This document shows, one piece after another, positions 26,375 to 34,524 of a stretch of DNA of 64,000 nt. A program made the position numbers and the translations under genes. Numbering within the stretch: position 1 is the first letter of the stretch; each line of letters starts with the position of its first letter. Source of the stretch: Bradyrhizobium sp. ORS 278 (GTDB lineage: Bacteria; Pseudomonadota; Alphaproteobacteria; Rhizobiales; Xanthobacteraceae); contig NC_009445.1 in assembly GCF_000026145.1 (NCBI RefSeq), forward strand, positions 4,464,001 to 4,528,000, read 5' to 3'. The notes beneath the pieces were generated by a model. The model saw nothing but the letters and a program-made list of their open reading frames with translations. It made no database searches and was not told where the DNA came from.

Positions 26375-27220
26375 TCAGTCGTAGTGAAACACCAGCGTCC
26401 GCAGCTCGATGCTCTCGCGCGGCGCGGCATCCGCAGGCGTGGTCGGATCGACGAAGGCGGTATGCGGCCCGAACCGGGTGCGGCCGTCGGTCGCCGAATC
26501 GTAGCACTTCAGCAGCAGCGCCTCGTCCACCGTCATGTCCGGAAAATAGAACCAGCGATGCGCTGGGTTATAGGTGACCGAGTAGGTCTCGCCGTTGCGG
26601 TTCGGATAGATCAGGTCGGAGGCGACGAGATCCTCAGGCGCGACGGTGGTGCCATCGCACATCGCGAGCGGACTGTCGCGCAGCGGACCGATGATCGGGC
26701 GCCAGAGATTGATCACCTGAACCCGCCCGCGCAGCAGCGCATCAGCCTCGTCACCGAGGTGCTCGCGCACCCGATTGGCGCCCGATGTCACGGTCTGGTC
26801 GACATGGACGCGCGTCGCCGGCTGCCTAGGCCCGCCGTCGCGGACATCGGCGGCGCCGGGCACACGCTTGCGCACCGTGTGATCGAAAATGACGACTCGA
26901 TCGGCGCGCAAGGTCGCCCGAATGAAAGCCTCCGCCGCCGGATAGTAGACGGAGCGGACTTCCTTTTCGTTGGTGAAGTCACGCACGAAAGTCGGGTGCC
27001 GCACCAGCGCAAAGCCCTCGCGATCGAGCGAGAACGACGATGCGATCGGGCGGCCGTCGAACACCGGCACGCGGTGCGGCTCAGGCAGCGCCGTCGATTT
27101 CGGCTCGCCCGGCGGCGGGTCGAACGCGTAGGTCCGCGGCTTGGTTGCGGTGGGCGCGAGGTAGTTCAGCTCGGCGAGCACGAAGGGAAGCGCTTCGATC
27201 TTTCTCTCGACCAGGCTCAT
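26375..27220 (-). CDS. CmcJ/NvfI-family oxidoreductase
   Basis: 281 residues from the ATG at 27220, preceded by GGAGA; the longer upstream frame is low-complexity. Recognisable blocks are VRDFTNEKEVRSVYYPAAEAFI, RVVIFDHTVRKR, RVHVDQTVTSGANRVREHL, RVQVINLWRPIIGPLRDSPLAMCD and NPAHRWFYFPDMTVDEALLLKCYDS. These mark the CmcJ/NvfI-like family, related to the 7-alpha-cephem methoxylase P8 component and fungal Fe/2OG-type isomerases. The His-x-Asp in HVDQT is a likely metal site. It sits between a sulfur transporter and TauD. Substrate unknown. Confidence 0.8.
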   Translation of the reverse strand: MSLVERKIEALPFVLAELNYLAPTATKPRTYAFDPPPGEPKSTALPEPHRVPVFDGRPIASSFSLDREGFALVRHPTFVRDFTNEKEVRSVYYPAAEAFIRATLRADRVVIFDHTVRKRVPGAADVRDGGPRQPATRVHVDQTVTSGANRVREHLGDEADALLRGRVQVINLWRPIIGPLRDSPLAMCDGTTVAPEDLVASDLIYPNRNGETYSVTYNPAHRWFYFPDMTVDEALLLKCYDSATDGRTRFGPHTAFVDPTTPADAAPRESIELRTLVFHYD

Positions 27221-27604
27221 GGGATGTCTCCGGGCAGTTTCATGCGATTGCATGGAGCTTGGGCGGCGTCGGCGGACAGAACAAGCAGCTGCCCGAAATA
27301 GCAACGCTCCTGCTTCCGGGGCGGCCCCGCGTAGAAGGAGCTTGCCTGCTGGAGGAGGCTCGCGACCATGGTATTCTTCCGGGCTCCACCTCCGACGCCA
27401 GGACATGGCTGGCATGACATGACCGCGGCCAGCTCCTGCGGGTCATCATGTCCTCGTGCAATCGAGCGCTGATTGCTTCAGCAGAAGATAGTTGCACGAT
27501 CATCCTGAAATTCGCCTGTCCCATTTCATTGACGACATTCGCCATCCTTCTACATTCATCGACAGATCGCACTCACGCCCAACAGACACCATCCGACACT
27601 TCCA
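27221..27604. other. Intergenic region with an 8-bp inverted repeat
   Basis: 384 bp between the CmcJ-like gene (leftward) and a small rightward gene. TCGTGCAA (27454-27461) is inverted as TTGCACGA (27492-27499), a possible operator for either promoter. A 110-codon leftward open frame here has no family resemblance and was not called. Confidence 0.4.
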
Positions 27605-27886
27605 ATGTCAGCCGCAGCCCCGCAGGTCTTCGTCATCGACCTAGGCCCGCGTCCGGCCTTCGTGTTTGCCGCGAAGGATCACGTGACGGCGCAGAGCCTG
27701 GTGCGATCACCGGCTTTGCTGCGTGCGATCGACGCCTTCTGCCGATTGAGGCGTCCCGCGCAGGCGGAACGGCTCGCGCTCCGCGAAGCGAACCATGGCG
27801 AGGCGGCGATCTATCTCGATCGGGCCGACGAGCTGGCCTGCGAGGCGATCTCCCGCCTGCTCCTGGTTCATCTCGGCCCGGGCTGA
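27605..27886 (+). CDS. Small hypothetical protein
   Basis: 93 residues, not recognised. The composition is normal for a real bacterial protein, with alternating strand- and helix-forming stretches (QVFVIDLGPRPAFVFAAKDH, LLRAIDAFCRLRR, ELACEAISRLLLVHLG). No signal peptide or membrane segment is seen. It lies between the CmcJ-like gene and the convergent tauD-like gene, so it may belong to the sulfur region. Confidence 0.5.
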   Translation: MSAAAPQVFVIDLGPRPAFVFAAKDHVTAQSLVRSPALLRAIDAFCRLRRPAQAERLALREANHGEAAIYLDRADELACEAISRLLLVHLGPG

Positions 27887-27924
27887 CGCCGCGGAGAGCT
27901 CGTGCCCGCCGCGGCACAAGCGCC

Positions 27925-28863
27925 CTACTCCGCGGCCTCGCTGAAATCGAGCCGCGCTTGCGGCACCTCGCCGGTCACCACGGACACCCGCTCGCCCCAG
28001 CGCTCCTCGGGATAGTAGTCCCACACCGCATGGTGCTGGCTCGCCCAATTGTCCCAGACGAGCAGCGAGTTGGGCCGCCACTGCACGCGCGTCTGCAGCG
28101 CGAGCTGGCTTTCGACATGGCGGAACAGGAGCTGCAGCAGCGCGTCGCTCTCCCGCCGCGTCAGCTGCACGATGTGCGACGTGAAGGACGCGTTGACGTA
28201 AAGGAATTTGCGGCCGGTGCGCGGATGGGTCACGACCACCGGATGCTCGGATTGCGGATAGGTCTTCCCCGGGTCGGGCTTGGCGCCATAGCCGGCCGTC
28301 CACGCCAATGATCCGTCATGGATCGCGGTCAAGCCGTCGAGCAGCTGCTTGATCGGATCCGACAGGAATTCATAGGCGAGATACATGTTGGCAAACGCCG
28401 TGTCGCCGCCGAGCGGCGGGGTCTTCGTCACCCGCAGCAGCGAGACCGCGATCGGGCTCGGGTCGCAGGACACATCAGGGTGCCAGCCGTCGCCGGCCGT
28501 GAAGCGCGAATTGGCGTCGGTCTTCCACGACAGGAATTCCGGATCGAACGGCCCATCATGACGGAAACGCGTCGCCGCCAGCTCGTGCCGGTGCAGCGAC
28601 TTGCCGAAGCGCCGCGCGAACCGCTTGTGGTCCTCCTTGGAGATGTCCTGATCGCGGAACACGATCGCCAGGTTTTCGTCCAGCGCGCGGTGGATCTCCG
28701 CGAACTGCGCCTCGGAGACATCCTTTGCAAGATCGACCCCGCCGATCTCCGCGCCGACGGTCGGACCGAGTTGCCTGACCTCGATCGTCTCATAAGGTTC
28801 GCGCTTCCGGCCGTTCCAGGCCTGGATGGCGAGCTTGTCGTTGAAGTCCCTATAGAAGCTCAT
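27925..28863 (-). CDS. tauD: TauD/TfdA-family Fe(II)/2-oxoglutarate dioxygenase
   Basis: 312 residues, close to TauD length. The metal triad is visible as His128-x-Asp130 (DGWHPDVSC) and a distal His in NWASQHHAVWDYYPEERWGERV (about residue 278). The Arg that binds 2-oxoglutarate follows at about 288-292. The family oxidises taurine or other alkanesulfonates to sulfite and an aldehyde, or 2,4-D-type ethers. Location at the edge of the organosulfur region favours a sulfonate substrate. A DRDG-like oxygenase alternative cannot be excluded. Confidence 0.9.
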   Translation of the reverse strand: MSFYRDFNDKLAIQAWNGRKREPYETIEVRQLGPTVGAEIGGVDLAKDVSEAQFAEIHRALDENLAIVFRDQDISKEDHKRFARRFGKSLHRHELAATRFRHDGPFDPEFLSWKTDANSRFTAGDGWHPDVSCDPSPIAVSLLRVTKTPPLGGDTAFANMYLAYEFLSDPIKQLLDGLTAIHDGSLAWTAGYGAKPDPGKTYPQSEHPVVVTHPRTGRKFLYVNASFTSHIVQLTRRESDALLQLLFRHVESQLALQTRVQWRPNSLLVWDNWASQHHAVWDYYPEERWGERVSVVTGEVPQARLDFSEAAE

Positions 28864-28893
28864 GAGTGATGTCCTTCGATGGCGATGGAAGTG

Positions 28894-29100
28894 TTAAAGG
28901 GAGCCGCGGCGGCGCAGATGTCCGCGACCGCTGATCACGAGCGCACGAGCGGCGCGTTCGGCGTCGCGTGCCGATGTGAAGGATTGCCCTTCCAGGCTGT
29001 CGAACGCGCGCTCGGACGAAAAAAAGCTGAAGCCGCGTTCGTCGGCCGTGACGATGCCCGCGGTGCGGTTGAAGACTTCGATGACAAAGGCTGTCGGCAT
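28894..29100 (-). CDS. Small hypothetical protein
   Basis: 68 residues, family not recognised. It begins TAFVIEVFNRTAGIVTADERG and has an FFSSERAFDSLEG centre and an Arg-rich end. The pattern of an N-terminal beta hairpin followed by a helix (SARDAERAARAL) suggests a folded small protein. It lies just upstream of tauD on the same strand, 31 bp away, so it could be co-transcribed with it. Confidence 0.5.
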   Translation of the reverse strand: MPTAFVIEVFNRTAGIVTADERGFSFFSSERAFDSLEGQSFTSARDAERAARALVISGRGHLRRRGSL

Positions 29101-29505
29101 GGGTGATCATTCGCCGCCTTGCACAGCGGCGCTCCTGTCGGATCTGCAAATCGATGAATGAGGTGAATTCGGCTGCAGCGATCAGCAACAGGCCCCGGTC
29201 GCCGCCGAGAAGCAGCGTCCGGCGAGGCGCTTGCGCACCAGGCAACGGGCTGCGGTTCGGGTTCTCATCTGGCGATCCGTGGTTGAAGGAGGATGGCGGT
29301 GAATATCGTCGCAGGCCCGCGTGCGGTCAATGAAATGGAACTTCAAAGATCGCGAGCCCGCGCATCGTTTGTTTCAGAACCGGACATGCCGAAGCAAATT
29401 GTCGCTGATCGAGCTGCCAGTTCGGATTGCGACGAAGTCGCGTCTGTGCCTGATCGCCTCCGAGCCGCATGAAGCAGGAACGAGGCGACAAGTGGATCTG
29501 GACGT
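29101..29505. other. Intergenic region, no gene recognised
   Basis: About 405 bp upstream of the small gene at 28894-29100. Short frames occur in several registers but none has family features or a ribosome-binding site. Base composition is slightly lower in GC than the flanks, as is common near mobile DNA. Confidence 0.35.
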
Positions 29506-29637
29506 CTATTTGTCGAGATAGACGTCGGCGAAGCTTGCATTTATCCCGGTCACGCCGAGCGTGTGGTTCCTGACCTTCTTGCTGAACAGCGTCACGCCAT
29601 CCGGCGCGACCAGATGGATCGCGGCGACGTCGTCATA
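29506..29637 (-). pseudogene. C-terminal remnant of a gene cut by an IS5-type element
   Basis: 44 codons ending in TAG-strand stop at 29506 read YDDVAAIHLVAPDGVTLF and then SKKVRNHTLGVTGINASF. This is a well-formed protein end that abuts the left end of the IS5-family element at 29638. Upstream codons beyond that point come from the IS. The missing N-terminal part is not found on the other side of the element, so the insertion was followed by loss of the rest. Family not recognised. Confidence 0.55.
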
Positions 29638-29703
29638 GGGTCTGTACCTAATTGATGCATTCTGATTCTGTTGGACCGAAATGATTCGGCTCAGGGGAAT
29701 TCG

Positions 29704-30096
29704 ATGCGCAAAGGACTGTTCTGGCTGAGCGATAGGCAGTGGGCTCGTGTCGAGCCGCATCTTCCAACGAACCAAACAGGCCCGGCGCGCGACGACGATC
29801 GGCGCATCATCAGCGGCATCGTACATATGCTTCAGTGCGGAGCGCGTTGGCGCGATTGCCCGCCAGACTATGGCCCCTACACGACGGTCTACAATCGGTT
29901 CAACCGCTGGGCCAAGCGCGGACATTGGCAGGCGATCTTTGAAGCGCTCGCCCGCTGCAGCGAGGACGGAGTGACCTTGTCCATCGACCCCACCTCGATC
30001 AAGGCACATCGCTCGGCAAGCGGCGGAAAAGGGGGGAGTATGAACAGGCGATCGGCCGCTCGCGCGGCGGACGGACCACGAAAATCCACGCGCTGA
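29704..30096 (+). CDS. IS5-family transposase OrfA
   Basis: 130 residues starting at RKGLFWLSDRQWARVEPHLP, the standard DUF4096 start of IS5/IS427 transposases. It continues with DDRRIISGIVHMLQCGARWRD and CPPDYGPYTTVYNRFNRW. The DGVTLSIDPTSIKAHRSASG block contains the first catalytic Asp. An A4G6 run at 30027-30036 is the likely frameshift site to the orfB frame (-1). The downstream orfB is truncated, so this copy is not functional alone. Confidence 0.85.
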   Translation: MRKGLFWLSDRQWARVEPHLPTNQTGPARDDDRRIISGIVHMLQCGARWRDCPPDYGPYTTVYNRFNRWAKRGHWQAIFEALARCSEDGVTLSIDPTSIKAHRSASGGKGGSMNRRSAARAADGPRKSTR

Positions 30097-30168
30097 GCGA
30101 TCCCGACTGCAGGCCTTGCGCATTTCATCTCACTCCGGGCCAGGACGCAGATATTGTTGCGGGGAGGC
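30027..30168 (+). pseudogene. IS5-family transposase OrfB fragment
   Basis: In the -1 frame relative to orfA, the segment reads KRGEYEQAIGRSRGGRTTK and then IHALSD...GQDADIVAGR, the start of an IS5-type DDE_Tnp_1 domain. After about 30168 the frame continues into an unrelated basic Lys/Arg/Gly-rich sequence. The second Asp and the Glu of the catalytic site are missing. Confidence 0.75.
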
Positions 30169-30630
30169 CACCACCCGGGGGTGTGAAGCCGCGGGGAGGC
30201 AAGAATACGGTTGCAACACGACCGAAAGGCACGAAACGCGCAGCAAAGAGGAAGCAGCATGCCTGACGGAAATGTCACCTTCTCTATCAAGAGGCCGGCA
30301 AAAACGAAGCGGCAATTACCATCCCGGACGACACCCCTGCGGTTCTAGCTCAGAGAAGAAGCACCCTCGGCAGCCGCCAAGGCGGTCCGCCGCTCCACCC
30401 CCGCCCCGTGCGAAGATCTAACAGTTAGCTAGCATCCTTGATTGATCAAGGACGAGGGCCTGCGCCGCCGATCCCCACGGCCAAGTGTCGATTTGCAAGC
30501 GCGACATGTCCGGCCACACACGCTTTCCGGCTGCCGCTCTCGAATCGGCTGCGGACGCAAGTGTTTCTACAACGCGACGACGAGAACAAGCAGGCTGCCT
30601 CGGCCGCCCAAAGGCAGGATTCCGTCTTTC
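30169..30630. other. Junction region between truncated IS and acyltransferase gene
   Basis: About 460 bp without a recognisable gene. Just after the IS break, a Lys-rich open segment (to about 30260) and short frames such as NEAAITIPDDTPAVL look like scraps of genes but match nothing known to me. The 3' part must carry the promoter of the acyltransferase gene. Confidence 0.35.
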
Positions 30631-31818
30631 GTGAGTGATCAACGTTTCATCGGGTCGTTGACCGGGCTGAGCTTCATCGCCGCAGCGACGGTGGCAGTGG
30701 GACACGGCGCTCCCTCGCTGGGTCGCGGTTGGCCTGCAGAGCTGATTGCGCAGGTCAGCAGCATCGGCATGACCATGTTCTTCGTGTTGAGCGGGTTCGT
30801 CCTCTGGCTGAATGATGCGCATCGGTTTCAAGGGCCTTCCATCAGAGGCGCCCTTCGGGAATTCGCAATCGCCCGCTTCGCCCGCCTCTATCCGATGTAC
30901 GCTGCCCTGGTGGTGGCTATCGTCGCCTACCTCTCGATCGCTCGCGGGCTGTCCGCTCCCTCGCTCGGCTTCATTCTCACGATGACGCAGGCTTGGTTTC
31001 CGGTTTTGAACGGCACGATGCTTGTGGCCGTGGTTCCGTCATTGACGCACCTATGGTCGATCAGCGTCGAGTTGTTCTTCTACCTGCTCTTTCCATTAAT
31101 CTGTGTCCTCTTGGCAGGCGTCGAGCGACTCGCGACGATCATCTTGCTCGCGGCCTTGAACATCCTGGCGTTCGCGCTCGCCATCCTGGCATTCTTCACG
31201 TTCGGCGACGCTACGCTTCGAGTGCTCGCGCCGAGCCTTCAACATAACGGCATGCAGTGGCTCACCTATTATGCGCCCTATCTGCACGTAGCAGAGTTTC
31301 TGGTTGGTTGCTTTGCGGCGATGATCCATCAAAACCGGGCACTCGCCGAACACAGCGCGGCCGACCGCTACAGTGTTACGGCGCTGTTCTGGCTGTCTCT
31401 CGCGAGCCTGGCCTGCGCCCCGGTTCTGCTGTTCGCGCAGCCGCGGCCACCGGGCTGGTCATTTTCGATCGAACTCGCGGTCAGGCTGATCGAGATCGTT
31501 GGCTTCTCGATCCTCTTCGTCGCCGCCAGCCATTACGGTCATGCTCGCTGGCTGTCGTCCCGTCCCATCATTCTCGGCGGCGAATGCAGCTATTCGATCT
31601 ACCTGCTACATCCTTTCCTGATCCGGCTTGCCATGATCGGCAAGCCCGACGAGCCGAATGTCATTGAACTCCTCCTGCGGCTTGCCCTGTTCGTTGCGAT
31701 CATCACTGCAGTCGCTTGGATCACATACGTCCTGATCGAGGCTCCCGCGCGGGCCAAAATTCGCCAAGCCTTCGGTACAAGCGCACCTCGCGACGTCATG
31801 CAGGCCAAAGCCGGTTGA
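30631..31818 (+). CDS. Acyltransferase family 3 (OafA/NodX-like) membrane protein
   Basis: 395 residues from a GTG at 30631; AGGA is about 11 nt upstream, and the conserved N-terminal segment RFIGSLTGLSFIAAATVAVGH starts right there. The open frame extends upstream without protein-like character. The family signature (LTGLxFIAA...GH, then VSSIGMTMFFVLSGFVLW, RFARLYPMYAALVV, LTHLWSISVELFFYLLFP) and about ten membrane segments are present. A late GGECSYSIYLLHPFLIRL is also typical. Such proteins O-acylate surface polysaccharides or peptidoglycan. It sits beside a broken IS, possibly acquired DNA. Confidence 0.85.
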   Translation: MSDQRFIGSLTGLSFIAAATVAVGHGAPSLGRGWPAELIAQVSSIGMTMFFVLSGFVLWLNDAHRFQGPSIRGALREFAIARFARLYPMYAALVVAIVAYLSIARGLSAPSLGFILTMTQAWFPVLNGTMLVAVVPSLTHLWSISVELFFYLLFPLICVLLAGVERLATIILLAALNILAFALAILAFFTFGDATLRVLAPSLQHNGMQWLTYYAPYLHVAEFLVGCFAAMIHQNRALAEHSAADRYSVTALFWLSLASLACAPVLLFAQPRPPGWSFSIELAVRLIEIVGFSILFVAASHYGHARWLSSRPIILGGECSYSIYLLHPFLIRLAMIGKPDEPNVIELLLRLALFVAIITAVAWITYVLIEAPARAKIRQAFGTSAPRDVMQAKAG

Positions 31819-31943
31819 GACCAGAAGCCTAAAATAGGCGATGTCAAACACAGTGCATCACGCACTATGATACCGAGAAATTATTCGGAACATTTTGCAC
31901 GAATTTAAGACGATCACTGCATTGTCCGCCGCATTGGAAAGGC

Positions 31944-32165
31944 ATGGATGAAGCGATGATTGTTCAGATCACGGCGATGTGCGAGGCCAACGGATCGATT
32001 CTGGCTGCCACCTGCTACGACGACAGTGATCAGCAGGCGCGCGCGACCGCCGTCATCGGGCTTCTTAAAAAGGTTCTTGCCTCTTCCGACGATGTCGAGA
32101 ACCAGCGCCTATTCACGCTCGACATCGGCACCGCTGAACCTGCGTGGTCAGTCGCGGGGGCGTAA
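31944..32165 (+). CDS. Small hypothetical protein
   Basis: 73 residues, not recognised. It has a helix-rich acidic sequence (EAMIVQITAMCEANGSILAA, ATAVIGLLKKVLASSDDVEN) with two Cys and no signal or membrane segment. Preceded by a low-GC stretch (31860-31920) that could be its promoter. A 9-bp hairpin lies directly downstream. Confidence 0.45.
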   Translation: MDEAMIVQITAMCEANGSILAATCYDDSDQQARATAVIGLLKKVLASSDDVENQRLFTLDIGTAEPAWSVAGA

Positions 32166-32166
32166 A

Positions 32167-32203
32167 TCGGGGCGCACCTGGAGGCAGGCCTGAAGCGCCC
32201 CGA
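32167..32203. terminator. Hairpin after small gene
   Basis: TCGGGGCGC (32167-32175) pairs with GCGCCCCGA (32195-32203), nine perfect pairs around a 19-nt loop. It lies between the rightward small gene and the leftward Cys-rich gene. No T-run, so termination is only a suggestion. Confidence 0.4.
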
Positions 32204-32231
32204 CCAGCCCGCATTCCCTGGGCCGGATCAT

Positions 32232-32471
32232 TCACCTGATGATACAAGCCCTGGCTTGGCGGCTCCATCTGTATCCGGCCCCACAAGGAGGCCTGGGCCT
32301 AGTCCCTGCCGGGCATTCATTCCAAACCGGGGACCCAGTCTCCCAGCCGTCTACGACGCAGCCGCCGTTGCGCGCGACATGGCATCCGGGACCACAGGAC
32401 TCGTTCGCGATCGCAGTCGTCCCTTCTGCCGCAAGGCCCATCAACACCGCGGCAAGAAACATCAGCCTCAT
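32232..32471 (-). CDS. Small secreted Cys/Gly-rich protein (GCG_CRPN-like)
   Basis: 79 residues. A signal peptide (LMFLAAVLMGLAAEGTTAIA) is followed by a Cys-rich mature part: CGPGCHVARNGGC, then NECPAGTRPRPPCGAGYRWS and a final C. Spacing of CGPG...C...CPAG...C recalls the small GCG_CRPN-type secreted proteins of bradyrhizobia, as does the protein at 55945-56190. Disulfide-stabilised periplasmic or extracellular protein is likely. Function unknown. Confidence 0.65.
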   Translation of the reverse strand: MRLMFLAAVLMGLAAEGTTAIANESCGPGCHVARNGGCVVDGWETGSPVWNECPAGTRPRPPCGAGYRWSRQARACIIR

Positions 32472-32868
32472 CGATCTGCTCCAAGGTCAGCCGGTCGGCT
32501 CATTCCCTCGCATTATCGGCAAGCACAAAGTGCTCGGACCGTTCCAGCAAAAACATAAGACGTCTCCGATTCGAGGGCGCCTCATTCGGGCTGGGAAGTC
32601 TGCCAGTTGCATGTGACGAAACACCGCGCAGGCCGTCACAGATCGGCCTTGTTCTCTACATGACAAAGCCACAACCAAATATGGAAATCTGCCAAAGTTC
32701 GGTACGGCGAAAATATGTGAATCATAGTACGTCGGATGGCGGGGCTGGACACGATGGCACGGTGAACGTCACCTCTTCACATCAAACGTAACAAAAAGAA
32801 CTGATTTCCACCACGAAGCGACAACAGTTTCGGATGGACCGGGGTGAAGCGCTCACCAGGGCAACATC

Positions 32869-33051
32869 ATGGCTCGAAAATTCACGCCACGCGAAGTTAT
32901 CGCGAGATCCTACCCCAGTTGGGATTTTGCCATGTCCGATCGATTGATCGCATGGCTTGATCACTGCGGGTATGAAATCGTCAAAAAGAGGCAGGAGCTG
33001 GCTGCCAAGGCTGTCACGCGCGAGTTGCATGCGGAGGTGGTCGACGCATGA
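32869..33051 (+). CDS. Small hypothetical protein, first of a tandem paralogous pair
   Basis: 60 residues. The first 40 residues are 31/40 identical to those of the protein at 33192-33398; both contain the invariant segments IARSYP and DRLIAWLD followed by CGYEI. Tails differ completely. No signal or membrane segment. Conservation of the domain between two copies shows it is a real protein. Function unknown. Confidence 0.65.
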   Translation: MARKFTPREVIARSYPSWDFAMSDRLIAWLDHCGYEIVKKRQELAAKAVTRELHAEVVDA

Positions 33052-33191
33052 CGATGAGCAGTTCGAGTGCGCTGATCGACGCCAAATGATGCATGAGATT
33101 TAGCGGTCGCAGGAACGAGCCACCTCTCCGGGGGTTCAACAGGCAAAGCATGACCGAGCGCCATTGAACGTCACGGGATCAAGGACAACGC

Positions 33192-33398
33192 ATGTCTCGC
33201 AAGCTCACACCCCGCCAAGCGATCGCCCGCTCATATCCGACCTGGGACTACGCCATGGCCGACCGGCTCATCGCTTGGCTTGACGATTGTGGCTACGAGA
33301 TCGTCGAGAAGGCGGCGCATCCGGACGCGAGCCTGGTCCCTGCAACGGAAGACGAGCCGCCGCTATTGGAGAGATCTGAATTGTCTCGCAGCGGCTGA
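33192..33398 (+). CDS. Small hypothetical protein, second of a tandem paralogous pair
   Basis: 68 residues, paralogue of the protein encoded 140 bp upstream. The shared N-terminal module (TPRQAIARSYPTWDYAMADR, then LIAWLDDCGYEIVEK) is helical with conserved aromatic residues. The acidic tail (DASLVPATEDEPPLLE) is unique. The aligned part differs by mostly conservative changes, as expected for a duplication kept under selection. Function unknown. Confidence 0.65.
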   Translation: MSRKLTPRQAIARSYPTWDYAMADRLIAWLDDCGYEIVEKAAHPDASLVPATEDEPPLLERSELSRSG

Positions 33399-33454
33399 CC
33401 CGATAACCACCGGCGAGGCCATTGCCAAGAGAAGGTCGCTGTGGACCTGATCGC

Positions 33455-33901
33455 TCACGCCAATAGCTGCTTCTCGATCTCGTAGACCGGCAGCTTGACC
33501 AGGTCCTTTTGGACCTCGCCATGAATGGCCTTGCGCACGGCTTCGGAATAATCAGCTCGAATCATGCCGAGCGCTCTTGGCGACGCCACCATCGTCAAGG
33601 CTTTGGTCTCACCGGCAAGGACAGCATGATGAAGCCGGTCCGCGATCTGCTTGAGGAAGGCGCGCTCGGCCTGATCATGCCAATCGGTCTGCTCCACGGA
33701 GCTGCGAGCATGACCGAACGACTGATGTACCGAGCCGGGCGCATCGGTCCCCTGCGCGCTCGTCCGGTCGTTGTCCTGCTCGTGGACCTCCTTGGTGTGA
33801 AGGTTCGGAAACATGCTGTCGCCGATATTCTCCAGGATCAGCGCCTTGCGCCCGTCGCAAACAACCACCCAGTCGCCCGTTCCGACCTTCATCTTGTCCA
33901 T
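33455..33901 (-). CDS. Host-attachment family protein (baeRF-type)
   Basis: 148 residues. Family features are TGDWVVVCDGRKALILENIGD near the start, the HDQAERAFLKQIADRLHHAV helix and KALTMVASPRALGMIRADY in the second half. This is the family named after the Agrobacterium protein needed for attachment to host cells. Structurally it resembles bacterial release-factor 1-like (baeRF) domains, so the attachment role may be indirect. Converges on the tandem small genes. Confidence 0.85.
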   Translation of the reverse strand: MDKMKVGTGDWVVVCDGRKALILENIGDSMFPNLHTKEVHEQDNDRTSAQGTDAPGSVHQSFGHARSSVEQTDWHDQAERAFLKQIADRLHHAVLAGETKALTMVASPRALGMIRADYSEAVRKAIHGEVQKDLVKLPVYEIEKQLLA

Positions 33902-33950
33902 GAGCCTACTCCGTCATAGCGCGGGCCCTTGGGGCGACGCGAGCCAAGCC

Positions 33951-34364
33951 CTAGAGGCTTTCTTCGAAATCTTCCAGCGACAGACCGAACGCCGACAGCG
34001 CCTCCTCCAGATAGTCGCCGAGCATCGGCGTCTCAATCAGATAAGTGGCCGTGCGATTGTTATGGGCCTGAGCGGCCTGCGCGCGAAGCTCATCCCAATT
34101 CTCGAGCGAGCCATCGCCACGGCCGAGCCATGTCAACGCGACGAGGTCGATCTGTTCGTCGACATTGAGACCTTTGATGAAGCTGACGAGTTCAGAGCGG
34201 TCGGTGCTGTGACCGCGCCCGCCAGTCCCCGGCGCCGAATCGTCGTCCGTCAGATCTGCGAGCAGATCCGGCTCGGCGGCTTCCATCTCATATTGATGAG
34301 CCTTCGTCACGACGAAGGCCACCTTCTCCGGCGAGATGGACAGGTTGGGCGGGCTGGTCGTCAT
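33951..34364 (-). CDS. DUF3775 domain protein
   Basis: 137 residues from the ATG at 34364. It begins LSISPEKVAFVVTKAHQYE and has NVDEQIDLVALTWLGRGDGS in the centre and YLIETPMLGDYLEEALSAFG near the end, all typical of the DUF3775 family common in rhizobia. Acidic and soluble, no known function. It may be co-transcribed with the host-attachment gene 50 bp downstream. Confidence 0.8.
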   Translation of the reverse strand: MTTSPPNLSISPEKVAFVVTKAHQYEMEAAEPDLLADLTDDDSAPGTGGRGHSTDRSELVSFIKGLNVDEQIDLVALTWLGRGDGSLENWDELRAQAAQAHNNRTATYLIETPMLGDYLEEALSAFGLSLEDFEESL

Positions 34365-34524
34365 TTTGCGTCTCCCTGGGGCCAAGGGGAATGCACCTTT
34401 GTCCCATCGAGGTGACGCTAGGCGCTCTGAAGGGAGCGCACTTTGCGCAAGATCAAGGCAGTCCGACGGCGCAAAGGGCCGCTCTCAGCTGCGGGCGATC
34501 AGCGCTGCCATGAACATGGCGTTG

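Larger units (their letters stand above)
29638..30168 (+). mobile_element. Truncated IS5-family (IS427-like) insertion sequence
   Basis: The left end begins GGGTCTGTACC at 29638, followed by an intact orfA and the first ~47 codons of orfB. Similarity to a DDE transposase stops after DADIVAGR (about 30168), and no right inverted repeat is seen. The element is therefore missing its catalytic centre and right end and cannot move by itself. Subgroup is inferred from the two-ORF layout and OrfA type. Confidence 0.8.

Noticed and set aside
27240..27572. 110-codon leftward open frame upstream of the CmcJ-like gene
   Set aside because: The first ~40 residues look protein-like but there is no family match and the rest mirrors low-complexity sequence; too weak to call.
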